Of a stretch of 64,000 bases of DNA, positions 20,226 to 32,088 are shown piece after piece. The translations under genes and the position numbers were made by a program. Numbering within the stretch: the stretch's first letter is position 1; each line of letters starts with the position of its first letter. The notes below the pieces were generated by a model that saw only the letters and a list, made by a program, of their open reading frames with translations, had not been told where the DNA came from and ran no database searches. The stretch is from Phytophthora colocasiae (Eukaryota > Oomycota > Peronosporomycetes > Peronosporales > Peronosporaceae). Location of the stretch: positions 558,001 through 622,000 of the forward strand of contig JAGKQI010000059.1 of NCBI GenBank assembly GCA_018806915.1, written 5' to 3'.

Positions 20226-21048
20226 GAGACTTCTCTTTTGCCAACCCTCGACGCCTCGACGTATTCTTATAGCACTTCTTTTGGAGCCACCCTTCGCTTT
20301 GCTTGCTGCGGTGCATCGACGCTTCTGCGCTGCTCTGGTCGCATGCCACTTGACGCTTCACTGAAGCAACCACCACGGCATCGATTCGGATGGCGACTGA
20401 ACAGACAGCTTCCAAAACGGAGGCAGTGTTTCGGTGTTTGTGTGAAACCCCACCGAGGTTTGACAGCACTCTGCGGCTCTGTGCTCTGTGAGCACGAGTG
20501 AGACCACGGCATGGCATCGAAAGCTGGTGGTCTGGTGGTTGTCGGTCGGACTCCATAGCAGGATGGGTTGTGTGTTGTGAGTTTGTAGGTGAGTCTGTAA
20601 GCTGTTGTGTGGTGCGCGGAGTTGTGTGTGGGTATGTGTATGTGTGTGGAGTGGGTTGAGTGCGTGCGGCGGTGGTATTTGTTGAGGGTGTTGTTGTTCC
20701 GAGGGTTAGTAGTGTTGTGTGTGTTTGATGTTTCCGAAGCGTCCCCGTGGCCCAATGGATAAGGCATCCGCCTACGAAGCGGGAGATTGCGGGTTCGAGT
20801 CCCGTCGGAGACTTCTCTTTTGCCAACCCTCGACGCCTCGACGTATTCTTATAGCACTTCTTTTGGCGCCACCCTTCGCTTTGCTTGCTGCGGTGCATCG
20901 ACGCTTCTGCGCTGCTCTGGTCGCATGCCACTTGACGCTTCACTGAAGCAACCACCACGGCATCGATTCGGATGGCGACTGAACAGACAGCTTCCAAAAC
21001 GGAGGCAGTATTTCGGTGTTTGTGTGAAACCCCACCGAGGTTTGACAG
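20226..21048 (+). repeat. tRNA-Arg array, right part and right boundary
   Basis: The interrupted unit continues from the target duplication, followed by one more unit with tRNA copy 12. Similarity to the unit stops at 21048 (TTTGACAG, where other units continue CACTCT). The sequence beyond is A/T-rich and unrelated. This is the original right edge of the array, or the point where later sequence joined it. Confidence 0.93.
20741..20813 (+). tRNA. tRNA-Arg(ACG), array copy 12
   Basis: Identical in sequence to copy 1; anticodon ACG; A and B boxes intact; TTTT terminator downstream. It is the last tRNA of the array and lies to the right of the retrotransposon. Confidence 0.95.
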
Positions 21049-21463
21049 TAATGCATTAGAAGCGATGCCGTTTGCTAAAAAAAATGAATTGTAGACGTCT
21101 CCAAACACAAAACAAATTCACAAAACACAAATACACCTAAAAAAATCAATATTTTAATGTCCAAGTCTGGGACGCTGCAGTCGAGATCTTATAACTCGCA
21201 AACAAGAAACACTGTTTCATACAATTTTTAGTATAGACACCCCAAGGGAACAACTGAAAATGTTATTGGATTACAATTTCGAAATTTCAATACTGGACGA
21301 TCTGAAGTGCTTCCAAAACATGACTTGTGAAGCAAAGTTTTAAAGATAATATTCAGCTAAATTTGATTTGCAATTACAAAATGCAAAAAAACAATTACTT
21401 TTATAGGAAAGAAATTGTATTTTTAATATAAAGAAACAGAGTCGGGAATCACTATAGCTATCC
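21049..21463. other. A/T-rich sequence without a gene
   Basis: About 415 bp between the array edge and the Mutator-like remnant. It has short A runs and no convincing frame; it may contain the 3' end of the Mutator-like element. I did not find matching terminal repeats. Confidence 0.5.
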
Positions 21464-23422
21464 TCATAGAGCATTACGAGCTTGTTTTCGTTTGTGGGAA
21501 GGCTTGGGTCCTGGCTTCAGCCCACGTTTACCAATACGGTCTGGGTCACTCTGAAAATGAGGAACAATCATGGATGAGTCGGATTCGAGTGTGACATCTG
21601 TAGGCCAAGGCTTGAACGCGATAGTGTATGTGTCTTGAAAATGCCCAATTGAAGTTCTAATCTTGTCGTATAGCTCTTCAAATCTGCTACCATTGTGAAC
21701 GGCAGCGCAAATTGCATGAATGCACGGAAAATTTTCATCCTTCCAATTGCCACACGTACACTCAGTGGCCGGAAGATCAACTACGCGCCAGGGGTGGATA
21801 TATTCATGCTTGCTCTGAGGACCAAGGTGCTGAACCGAAAAAGGGCAATCTAGGAGAGGAGTTATTGCGCAGCCTGGCTCGATCTTCCAGCTCCCTTTGC
21901 AATAGAGGAACCAAACGATGTCCACCGCTGTTACTAATCCATTTCGACGCCAATTGTCGTTTTTCAGACGTGAGTTCACTAAGGCGCTTGAAGTACATGT
22001 GAAATGCGTCAAGAGGTTTGGAACTCCTTATTTCATTACCCATCCAATTGTTAGCTTGTTCGGACAAATTTGAGGTAATTTCTCCGAACGTTGGCAGTCC
22101 GAATGTTTCGCAAAATTTGTGTTTGACCCGATGTTTCTGGTCGATGTTGTCCAGATATTCTACTGCCTTGGGTTTAGAAGCCAGTAATTCACTTCGAAAA
22201 AGCTTGTAGTCATTTTCGCAGTCGCTACGAGCCATAGAACAAATTATGCGCCTGTCGTCGATAGAAAGCTTGGCACCAGAACGATTGATGTTATCCATAA
22301 TATGTCTTAAAAAGTAGCGGTGTCCTGCTGAAGGATAAACCTCGGCAACGGCGGACAAGAGGCCCTTTTGGCGATCCGAAATTATTGTGATTTTGTCCAA
22401 CCCAGTAGCTGTTTTCACAATTTCCATGAACCAATGCCAATTCTCGTAGTTTTCAGTCCCAACAAGAGCAAGGGCAAACGGAACGACATGGTTGTTGAAG
22501 TCCTTCGCCGTAGCCACAAGGAAAACACCTCGTTTGTTCATTTCGCCTTTCAGGTGCGCTCCGTCGTAACCAGTTAGTTTTTTGCACATGTTAGCGATAT
22601 GAATGCCAACACTCGGAACGAAACATGCACGACGAAATGTCAAATTATCCGCTTCACGGTCAATTTTCCAGACGCTGCCTGGATTCTTTTCTGTCATGTT
22701 TTTGAAATACGACTCCAATTTCTGATAACTTCCCACTAAATCGCCCAGTAGTCTGTCGTCAATATCCATCTTCATACGTGAAATTCCTGTTTTCCCCAGT
22801 TTGTGTCCCTTTGAAATTAGAAATTCCTGAATAGCGGAGCCCGTCAAGGTTGCAGTTGTTCGGTCATGCATAGGAAGCATTTCCGTCATAACCAGCGTTG
22901 TAAGTTGCTCAATGTCCTGGGTGGTGTTATGCAAGCTGATTTTCTGAGCAGGAACAGAACCTTCCACAAATGGAACTTGGGTAAAACCAACATGTTTGAC
23001 GTGGTTATGGGCCAAATTCATCTTTGTCACTTTCCATTTCCCGTTAAATCCAAAAACGTTCACGAAAAATGGGCATTCCAGACTTTCAACTGGAGTGTTT
23101 TGGTAAAAAAAAATTGCGCTCCATGTAGCTTCTTGCATCGGTATTTTGCGTTCCCAGAATTGTTAGGTTTCACACTCGTCTGTTTCACAAATATCTGGAA
23201 TCCACAGCGAACGGCGAACTCTTTGAAGCTCGATCTGGCTGCCTTCTGAGAGGCGAACTCATGTTTAGCCAAATTTTCTAGACGGTCGTACACCAGACCG
23301 TAGTTTTCTGCTACAGAATTCTCAGAGTCCAATACAACGTCATCCCGTAGCAGGCCCAAGTCACGCGCTGCCTGAACATCCGATGCATCAACCACGAAGC
23401 GTGCTTGACCGTACTTGGACAA
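21464..23422 (-). pseudogene. Mutator-like (MULE) transposase, frameshifted
   Basis: Three overlapping minus-strand frames make one transposase. The N-terminal 120 codons (23422-23060) end in a T9 run (A9 on the plus strand at 23105-23113) where the frame shifts. The middle frame (23138-21804) holds the MULE core: acidic residues in YDGAHLKGEMNKRG, IISDRQKGL and LSEQANNW, plus HRYFLRHIMDNI. A second shift near 21850-21930 leads into the last frame, which has a SWIM zinc finger (CTCGNWKDENFPCIHA) and a basic tail (KPGPKPSHKRKQ). Length with shifts repaired would be typical for MULEs. The homopolymer shift could also be an assembly error; the second makes inactivity likely. Confidence 0.9.
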
Positions 23423-23568
23423 CAGTGGAGGTTCGTAGCTTGTGCCGGAGAAGTCATTTCTAATGTGAAGAACGAAGTAAAAGACAAAATAGATTCGTAT
23501 GATCTATCTCTTCGTGCCCGGTAGGATAGTACATATTATTGGCATACAAAATCTTATATTAAATTTGT

Positions 23569-25142
23569 CTACTTTATGCAGCTGGGTATAGAATCGACAG
23601 CACTAGGAGGGATGACCTGGTTCAAATCGCGTGTGAAACTCGGCGAAGCAATTCCGGTGTGACGACAAGCACAACGCTGTACTGCAAGCGGTACAAACCA
23701 CGGCAGTCTGACGCCGTTCACCGCTCTTAATACAGAGTGCACACTGTACACGTTGTTGGCGAAAGATAGGCAAATGCATACGCTGCACAGGGTCCTCAGA
23801 CGTCTTTGGCGACTTAGAAATTAGCTGCCACGCCAATTTTTGTCTAAAGGCGCGATGACACAGTGCTGTTTTTAATTCTAAGCACAGGCATGTTGGTAAT
23901 AGATAAATGTGTTAATGATCGTAGTATCCAACAGCCAAAAGAAAATAGGCATCCAAGTACGATAAGCAATAAGTTGAGTTTTGTAATACGCTCGGTACTG
24001 ATCAGCCACATCCACACCGTTCATGAAGTGATTGTAATCGTCAACACAACGTGGAATTGCAAAAGTTTTTCTTACAGAATCCCCAAATTGTTTCCGCACA
24101 CTAGCACCATTTGTAGAAGTAATTCTAGGACGCTTTCTCTCACGCTCGATAAGCCACTCGCTACCCACAACGTCATGAATTGTTGACAAGAGTTGGACTG
24201 GACCATTGTCCATCCAAAAAATAACAAGAACATTTCCAACAGCCATAGATTTAATTGTGTTCCAGTCATGTTTTTTCGTTTTGTCGTTCCGAAATCGCAT
24301 TTCTTTCGGATATCTTGCAGAATTCGATTGCGCTGTGCCACATGCACCGATCCCAGCACTCCGTAAATGTTCAAACAAAGGAATAGAGCTGAAATAATTA
24401 TCCATAAACACGTTGAATTGCTTTTTTCTCGGTAATTTACTGCACAAATGAGCGACAATGCAGCCCGTAGCACTCAAATCGCGTACTTTAGAACGGAAGC
24501 GGTCACAACACGGGAAACCAGCTCAAATGTGTAGCAGTAGCCCTTAGAACACAGTGCCATTACTTTATACCCTTCCGATATAGGTTTATGTTTCATTCTC
24601 ACGGTATGCGACGACCTACCAGAGAAGCGAATCATCATTTCGTCCACACTAACGTTGCTATCAGGAACAAATAAAGTCTCGAATGCGAGTTTTAAATCAG
24701 ACACGAGTGGCTCCACTTTTGCATACCACGCAGAAGACGTGGTGTCCACAGCAGAAATGTGAAGAAACCAGCGAATTTGCTCAAAGCGATCTCTGGACAT
24801 GTAAGATGTGAAAGGAAACTTAGGGAGCGATGGATCTAGAGACCAGCACTCACGAGGACGCGACACTCTGTGAATTCCCATGTAAATAACGATTCCAATC
24901 CACGTTCGTAGTTCATCTAAAGTGATAGTTTTCCAACTTTTGGCTTGTTTTGCTCTCGCATACGCGTTTGTGTTCACAACGATCGTTTCGAGCATTGCGA
25001 GGGTCAGAAACTGAGAGAACACATCTAGCGGTGAGATGTCGCTGGCGGAGGTTGTGCTATTGGCGACGCAGAAGCCGTCATGGCGAGAGTACTCGTGCAC
25101 AAATGGCGTGTATGCTGCTGGAGCTGCGGCGTCGTCAACCAT
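23569..25142 (-). pseudogene. PiggyBac transposase, frameshifted
   Basis: DDE_Tnp_1_7 type. The first frame (25142-24474) has the domain start (WKTITLDELRTWIGIVIYMG) and the first catalytic aspartate region VDEMMIRFSGR. A shift near 24475 leads to the second frame (24477-23878) with VFMDNYFSS (second Asp) and MNGVDVADQYRAYY (third Asp). Another shift near 23895 gives the C-terminal cysteine-rich finger (CALCIKSGERRQTAVVCTAC, then CLSSHRNC). All three catalytic positions are kept, but the two shifts prevent an intact protein. The true N terminus may lie slightly upstream of 25142. Confidence 0.9.
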
Positions 25143-25332
25143 CCCTGCCCTTTCTTGTACCCGCTGACTAACGTGGCCTTTTTCAGTGTGTCAGCGCCAA
25201 CTTCCTTGCCTGTTGAACCACCTACTGAGCTTTTTTTAGCGCTCTTTTTTTTGTTTGGCGCGCCGTAATCTCAGCATTTCATTGGTGCTTTTAGATTCCT
25301 CGGAAGCCACCTGGTTTCTGAGAAAATATCAA

Positions 25333-25352
25333 ATGGTTTAAATTTAAACCAT
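25333..25352. repeat. 20-bp perfect palindrome
   Basis: ATGGTTTAAATTTAAACCAT is self-complementary and directly abuts the right PiggyBac inverted repeat on its inner side. Confidence 0.95.
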
Positions 25353-25369
25353 CCGGGCACGAAGAGATA

Positions 25370-26172
25370 AAAAACCCGAAGGAGCTGAAGATAAGTAAGA
25401 AATAAACTATTAGTAGTAATTAATAGTAAATGTTGTTGGAAAAGTAAATTAACGTTTTAGCTGCGAACTTAAGTGTACTGGTTTTTTGTTCAATAACTTT
25501 CTGGAAATATGTACTGGATCGGTAGCTATATCCCAGAGTTATTTGTACAGACTGCCAGAAAACAGTACTGTTTTTTGGAAATTCCTCCCCAAGCCTCATC
25601 CGACAGGTCCAAAATGAGCTGGATTGTGATTCAATCACGAAGGTAATGAGTTGTCACATGTATAAGATATTGCAGGTTCGCGAAGGAGGGTAAAATGGGA
25701 GTGTACGTGGTTGTGAAGCGGGTGATTGGTCCTCACAACCAATCGGCGTGGAAGAAGGACCGATTCCGCACATCCCCGTTGCAAAGCCCAGCTCTGGCGG
25801 ACGCCTCCGGCCAGTCGCCGTGTTATCGGTCCTCCAGCCTTGAGATCGATTTCCTTCCTCTTTTACTCCCAGCAGCCAAATGAGTGCCGTCACGTGCCAC
25901 TTCGAGCAACGTGGCTGCCACCATTCGGCTCTGTTCTTACCTGAGTACAAACGGTAGGGACCCTTTCCAGTTAGCATCGCGTATGCGAAGGTTTCTGAGT
26001 CTGCTATCCTTGTCATTGTTGAACACAGGACCAATCGCACCAAGAAAACCAAGGTGCGCAGCCCAGTTCTTCAGCTACGGCTGCAACTGTATCGCTGTTT
26101 CCCATGTCCAGATGCACCAGTCAGTCTGACGCCCCTTTTGGTTCTTTTGTACGCTGGTTGCGACGCTGGTAG
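25370..26172. other. Intergenic, no supported gene
   Basis: About 800 bp. The left part is A/T-rich and the right part has balanced composition. Short frames exist on both strands but none shows a domain or a clear link to the following gene. An upstream exon of the gene at 26173-28267 could be hidden here. Confidence 0.5.
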
Positions 26173-28267
26173 ATCCTGCGCTGCTTCCCACACTGCTGCC
26201 CTGAGCACCTCAATCGCAGCTACTGCGGCTCGTCGCTCTGCGTGCGTGTCCATCTCGTCGACCCCGCGAGCTTAGACGCCCAACAGCAGCAAAAATCGAC
26301 GACAATTTCCTCGGCAAACCCTGCCAGTCTGCTCGTGTACGCGCACTTTGAGGCGGCACACGCCTATTCCCTGGCCCTTAATGACATGATCGAGTACGAC
26401 GAGGTGACCAGCTTCACCCAGACAGAGCAGACACCCAAGGGAACGTGGATCGAGGGTGCCGTAGTGAGCGACTCCGTCGCCGACGTACGTTCTACAAAAA
26501 GATCCAAGTTTGCTCAGTTATTAACATGGTGATTGTATCTTCTAGCAGCACAGCAGTCTGTTCCAGATTAACCCAGGCGCAAGATGGTATTATGAATGGG
26601 AGAGCGCCGCCACCAAGGCGCAACGTTTTACCAAGCACGCGCTACGTGTGTACATCTTCCAGCGCGTGCAGACACAGCTGCGAGTGGTGGGGTTGGTCTC
26701 CTCTTCTGAATTCATGGTCGTGTCATATCGGCGTGCGCCTAGCGAAGTGCGTGCCGAGCGCGAAGCACTGGAGGCTTTACGCTCAGTAGTGAGCTCGCAG
26801 CAAGTTGTTCCGGCAGAAACTGCTCGCCAGAGTAGCGATCGAATCGCAGCGACATTCGAACGCAAGTCTCCACTCCCAGGTATTCGGCGGGTGACTGGAC
26901 GTGAGGAGTTACTATGGCAAAACCGCAAGTTGTGGGAATGCCAGCAACAGCACGTCATGACGTCCTCGAAGCAGCTCGCCATCCTGTACTATTTCTTGGA
27001 CCATGTGAATGTATCGTCTCACGGGTCATGCTTGGATCAACTGGGTGGAATCTTTCGAGACCAGGTCGCACGAGATCGTGCAGTTAAGGCCTGGGAGGAG
27101 TCCGAGCCACCATCTTGGATCTTTCTAGAACCACTCACGCGATTGAAAAGTGATACAGATAACCTGAACAATGGACGTGAGATGGAAGGAGACGACGGGG
27201 ACCTCCTCACGAGGCAGGTGCAGATTTGCTCTAGTCTAGCGGGGTGGCTGGCTCTTGACAGTGCCAATCTGGAAATCTACCGTCGCTTTCTGCGTTCATA
27301 CAGCGCAGGTCTTCTTGACAAGAATCGAGTGCGTGTTGGGTACGTTGAAGCCGTTACACTGATGGCCAAGCTGGTTGACCGCTTCACGGGCTGGAGTGAG
27401 GACTCATCGGCTTCATCGTCTACATCGTTGTCTCTCCTGAGTGAAGAAATTATGACAGTCGTGTTTAAGTACGACCACTTGAAGCCTATACGACGTGTGC
27501 TGCTGGATGTGCTCTCTTCTAACACGATGTTCGGTATGCACGAGTTTGTGGCGCAGCTTCGAGCACAGTACTTACTGCAGCAGGCGTACACCATGCCAAC
27601 TCATCACAATTTTGCGTGGGCAGACGGAACCCAAGTATCTGCATTTGACGGTGCTTGGGCTTTCAATGGACGCGAGTCCATAGTTACACCCGTTCAAGAC
27701 TCATCAGCGACTGGTGTTTCATTAAGCTGTTTGCTGACGTTCATGCGTGAGCTTGCTCGTATCAACATTCGCCCAGTGGATGGCCAGTCGCTGGAGATTT
27801 ACTCAGATTTTAACATCTGCAGTGTCGCCACTGGGAAACCGAATCCAAACAGAAGAAGCCAGGCTGGCATGACGTTAATATTGGACAGTCGACAAAGATT
27901 GTTCAGCAACTTTCCAAGTGGCATTTCTAGCTCGGTTCCCGTCGGGGGACATAGCTATGGAGACTACTGCGGAAAACTCATTTCTTCCAGCAGTTTCGTA
28001 GTCGAGATGGCGTCGTGGCCTCTTGACACGAGAGGTATCAAGGCAGCACTGCGATGGAAGTTCCAAATTGACATCGAGACTAACCAATCCAGAGGCAACA
28101 TAAGAACTCTAGTCGTAAAAGTCGTACTTGAGGAAGGGTTCCTTCGACTGAACGACGGGGGTCAGACCCAGAGTTTGCAAGTCGTGCCTTTCGACCTGAA
28201 GCATGAAGCTGTGGAGGCATGGTACCCGACGTACGAGATGGTAGGGGTTTACGATCGAGTTGGTTAG
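26173..28267 (+). CDS. Unrecognised protein, two visible exons, 5' end unresolved
   Basis: Exon A is open up to 26484 (QQQQKSTTISSANPASLLVY, ALNDMIEYDEVTSF). A phase-0 intron 26485-26545 (61 bp, GTACGT...CTAG) joins it in frame to exon B (26546-28267), whose start reads QHSSLFQINPGARWYYEWES. Together they encode at least 670 residues. No ATG lies in frame between the stop at 26170-26172 and about 26380, so either translation begins at an internal Met or there is another upstream exon. The protein is mixed alpha/beta in appearance, has a polar region near SEDSSASSSTSLS, no membrane segment, and ends PTYEMVGVYDRVG. I do not recognise a family. A MITE begins 24 bp after the stop. Confidence 0.7.
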
Positions 28268-28291
28268 TTTCATACTGTAGTATTTGATGTA

Positions 28292-28733
28292 CCGTCGAGG
28301 GCGCTTGAATTTGCATCAAGCGCCCTGAAAAAATGCATCACCGGGACGAAATGATGCATTTGTTTATTGCTCCTCGGTGCATCATTTGAGGCACTACTGT
28401 GCACAGACGGTGCCGACAAGTTTGTCTACCGTACGCAACACACTTCTGGTAGGTTATCGAGTTTTCTACAAGGGCGACAGCAGGGTCGCGAGGAAGGCGG
28501 GAAGGGAGCTCTCGAGGACGGCTACCAGGCATCTTGAATGAGTCGGAGAGTGTTCGGGGGGATACTTTTACGGTACGGCTAGGATGCGATTGTGGCAATC
28601 TGGTCAAGAGGACCTTCTAGAATTTACGACGTGCGACCTATGCAATTATTACCGCCCCGGCTCGAATGCATCATTTCGTCCCGGTGATGCATTTTTTCAG
28701 GGCGCTTGATGCAAATTCAATCGCCCTCGACGG
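28292..28733. mobile_element. 442-bp MITE with 69-bp terminal inverted repeats
   Basis: The left arm 28292-28360 and right arm 28665-28733 are inverted copies with one mismatch in 69 bp. TA on both sides (28290-28291, 28734-28735) is the target duplication, pointing to a Tc1/mariner-type origin. The left arm itself folds: GGGCGCTTGA and TCAAGCGCCC form a 10-bp stem with a 7-nt loop, and ATGCATCA/TGATGCAT forms a second stem. The 304-bp centre has no coding capacity. Confidence 0.93.
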
Positions 28734-28735
28734 TA

Positions 28736-29982
28736 ATAGTAATAGTTGATCACCTTTGGATTGAAATGAAAACGTCATAGCGCTTGTCGTCCAGCATGCT
28801 TTACTAAACGTAACTTTATTTGAAGACCTTTACGCATCCTTCTCTTGCACTGCACTGTTGCCAAACTTTTGAAATTCGTTTCGTCACACGCAAATTTGCT
28901 ATAACGCCAAACCACTTACCCGATTGACAATTCGACTGACTGCGAAGTCTACAGCAAAAAAAACTCCAGTATCCTTAGTCTGCGTAATGCACCAAAGAAG
29001 TCTGAGAAGTCTCTAGAGAACCAACGACGAATGCAATCCCTGAAAGGGCAAGCAACATCTGGATTCTGCAGGTTTAGTGTAGTTTTAGAATCTTGAGATA
29101 GACTCACACAGACGAGAAATCCGCTAACTTGTTAATCAACTCATTTCTTCTTCTTGTCGGTAGAAGAAATTAGTTGATTAACAGTTATCGGACTTCTCGT
29201 TTTGCTAACTAAGACTTAAGATATCAAAACTGGAAATCACTTGACCATTACGTACGAGGAATCCATTCTTCTTGTCGGTAGTACTGTTAGCATATTTAAA
29301 TCCCAACTATGGGATCGATGAGATATAATATCAATTAGTCAATTGCGCTGCTACTCCTCTTTCTTTGGCTGTCAGCTTGTGATTGTGGAGTCCGTGGAGT
29401 TCCTTTGTTTATTCTGTGCACTCTTCATCAAGCTCACGTACATGGATGAACTCTTCCAGAGTTTACCATCTTTTGTCTCAAAATTTTAATGAAACAAAAT
29501 ATCGTTCGTAAATATCTCGCTCCTGGTAGATATTTCACTATATCATGGATAGGAGTGAACGATCTACGGCGACGTGGCGATGGTGAAGAGTGAAAAAGGA
29601 AAAATAGGATCATACTCGAAAAATATTTAATACTTCTTCAAAGGTAGAACAGAAGACTAACTCGACGATTCGACTCGATTATACTCACTACAAGCTGCAA
29701 CAGCGTAAAAGGCAAAAGTCTCAACTTCGCATAAACTCCAATTGACTGGCGGGCCGTCGTGCACCGCCTGATTCGTTTTTTGTCAAAGCGATGATACCGC
29801 AATATTGCATCACGACTGCAAGGGAATAGTCCTTGTGAGCTGTGGAGGTGTATTTGCTGCTCTTTGTATTCTAACGCCATGCCGTGGTAACAGACAGTCA
29901 AGAGCGAGCCCCTTCATAAAGCATTTAAACTACTCGGCACTGCTAAGTTATCTAAGTTAGCCATTCTGGCCAAGGATCCAAA
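28736..29982. other. Intergenic, A/T-rich, no supported gene
   Basis: About 1.25 kb with many stops in all frames. The one structured feature is the imperfect hairpin at 29112-29200. Short minus-strand frames (for example 29901-29638) have no recognisable content. Confidence 0.5.
29112..29200. repeat. Imperfect long hairpin, small MITE-like
   Basis: The arms around ACGAGAAATCCGCTAAC and its counterpart pair over about 40 bp with a few mismatches (shared core GTTAATCAACT). The loop is near TTGTCGGTAG. The string CTTCTTGTCGGTAG recurs about 115 bp downstream. Confidence 0.7.
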
Positions 29983-30530
29983 ATGACTGGATGTCTAGGC
30001 AATCAAAGTTTACAACTCATACACACTTTGAATTTGTTACGGTTTACTAGCATATGGCTATACTTCTTGATATCGCTCAATACAACAATTCAGCAGTGCG
30101 TTAGACCAACTTGCCAAGCATTAGAGACGACGGAACATTGCTTTTTTTTGTGCCCTGCTTTACAACCACTCTGGCACCAGCTATGGTCATTCTGGTCACG
30201 ATTCTTTAGAGCTGAATTGTATTGAAGCCGTAGGACCTTTGCAGGAAGTATCAACAAGAGATATTACTCCTATGGAGAGTTCAGATTTGTCGTAGCCTTT
30301 CACGCAACATGGAGACTTCGGAATGACATACACTTTCGAAAAACAAAGGCACTACTGCCAAATGTGGCGAATATCCAGTCGCCATACAGGATGCATTACC
30401 AGCATGCGGATGAGCTCAACTGTGACCGGAAAACTATCACGCTACTGATCCAACACTTAAGTTTTGAACTGCCGATTGATCTCCATTCGGAACGAATGCC
30501 GCAAATTTGGGGTGTCCATCAGTCAAGGTA
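29983..30530 (+). pseudogene. LINE (non-LTR retrotransposon) 3' remnant
   Basis: A short frame has the cysteine/histidine cluster CQALETTEHCFFLCPALQPLW (zf-RVT type) that follows reverse transcriptase in many oomycete LINEs. In a shifted frame downstream, ATWRLRNDIHFRK resembles the conserved W..RN..F block after it, ending at a TAG near 30530. RT itself is absent. It is a decayed tail, consistent with 5' truncation. Confidence 0.65.
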
Positions 30531-32088
30531 GAACAGTGTATCTACTATTGAACTAGCTTGAGATCGTTGCAAGTTAGTCCAAAGAGTTGTCCACATATCT
30601 AGTTAATCAAATAATTTTCCTTCCTTCATTACTAGTATATGGCTAACTACTCCACACTTGTATTTTACTCTCGCCAGGATGTCGTCCGCAAGACTTACTA
30701 CTAGTACAAAGTCGATTTCTTTTACATGGACTTCAGCAGCGTATTTCAGGTTCTGTTTAAAGTGCTGTAGACGATGCAATCGTATAGCTCACTTCATATC
30801 AGCCTACCTTTTTTGTGGGTTTTGTACTTTGAAGTTAGTCGTCTTCAGCCTTCGGGAGCAAAGTAATTTTTCCAATATTGACCGGGCAGTGAAGGTCAGG
30901 TTCTTTCTCTAATAATTTCTCTGTAGCCACATCATTGCCGTGACAGCCTCGTCTGATACACGTTTGACTTGCATCGTTACAAGTATCGGTCCCACGTGCC
31001 ACTGCGTCCAACTTCGATTGTAAGCTCGTTACAGTATTACTTCAGTGTACGCCGACCGAACGGTCGACTATAAACTGAATGGGGACATTTGCCTCATACA
31101 AAAATTGTAGCAAGCCACAAAATCTTTTTCATCCGCTGCAAGAACGCTGTACAAAGGCTGCTGCCACTGACGTAATGAAAACTAGGCGGGCGTGAGATCA
31201 GAAGCTTGTCAGCCCGTTCACCACAAAATTCCAACGGGAAAGGGTGGAGAGGATCTAGCACGTGCATGGCAGCACGGTGCGGCAATGCTTTTAGTACTCT
31301 CAGCCAGTACTCTCAGCCACAAAAGCACAACATTTTTTGGTGATTGTGCTGTTCCGTCGCGCCCACATTGCTCAGCATAATTTCTTTGCAGTACGATTAC
31401 CGCATCGCGATACGATGTATTGGTGCACAATATTGTCCAACGCGATAATATCGTTCCATTGCACCGATCCAGCAACGCAAACTTCCAAGCAATAAAAAAA
31501 AACTCGGTATCAGCACAGCCACAATTAATTCGTCCAACCGGAAATACTATGGTGTACGGTCGCAACATGAGTCAGGATGCCAACCGTAAAGTGCCAAGTT
31601 GGCAGCCTTCACCTGTAAATCCTTGTGATTTACTGGTGGTTCAAAATCTCCGTTTACCACCTTGAATCCAATTAGGCAAGGCCCCCACACAGAAATCTTG
31701 ACAAAGCAATCTATTCCATCAAGGCAGTCACCTCCATGTGGCACGCGCAGAGTCCAGCCAGCGCTGCCGCAACTTTCATCTTCATGGCTCTTGTGTGAAG
31801 TTCCGCCCATTCTCTAGCGCCGAAGCCACTGAGGCTCTTCCTGCGAGGAGCCCTCAAGACTCTCGACGATAGAGCCCCCTCACATGGTCAGACATGGCAG
31901 TGGTGGTGTCTCCACTCGGTTGCTGCAGATGGGAAGACGTTGGTTGTCCGCGTTTAGATGGTCGACCTCAGATCTTTATTTCGTTAGTCGGCATTTGGTT
32001 ACTTTAATATATTATACGGTATACAAGTAACAGTTATATTTTTTGTGTATCTGTACCGGTATCTGTACATGTATTTGACTCGTAGTTT
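30531..32088. other. Intergenic, no supported gene
   Basis: About 1.5 kb between the LINE tail and the 3' end of the hydrolase gene. I see short palindromes (GACCGAACGGTC near 31056) and a small direct repeat AGTACTCTCAGCC near 31298-31318, but no frame with supporting features. Confidence 0.5.

Larger units (their letters stand above)
23505..25369 (-). mobile_element. PiggyBac-like element with 17-bp inverted repeats
   Basis: Perfect 17-bp inverted repeats TATCTCTTCGTGCCCGG (23505-23521) and CCGGGCACGAAGAGATA (25353-25369) closely bracket a PiggyBac transposase. No TTAA duplication, which PiggyBac elements normally make, is visible right at these ends. The repeats may therefore be subterminal, or the true ends may be degraded. 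Confidence 0.75.

Noticed and set aside
25654..26052. 132-codon minus-strand frame between PiggyBac and the unrecognised gene
   Set aside because: No recognisable domain, no clear start context and low-information composition; it is not supported as a gene.
28338..28607. 89-codon frame inside the MITE
   Set aside because: It lies in the inverted-repeat element and uses part of its terminal hairpin; no coding signature.
31218..31568. 116-codon minus-strand frame in the 30.5-32 kb intergenic region
   Set aside because: No domain, no neighbouring exons and no splice context; likely chance.
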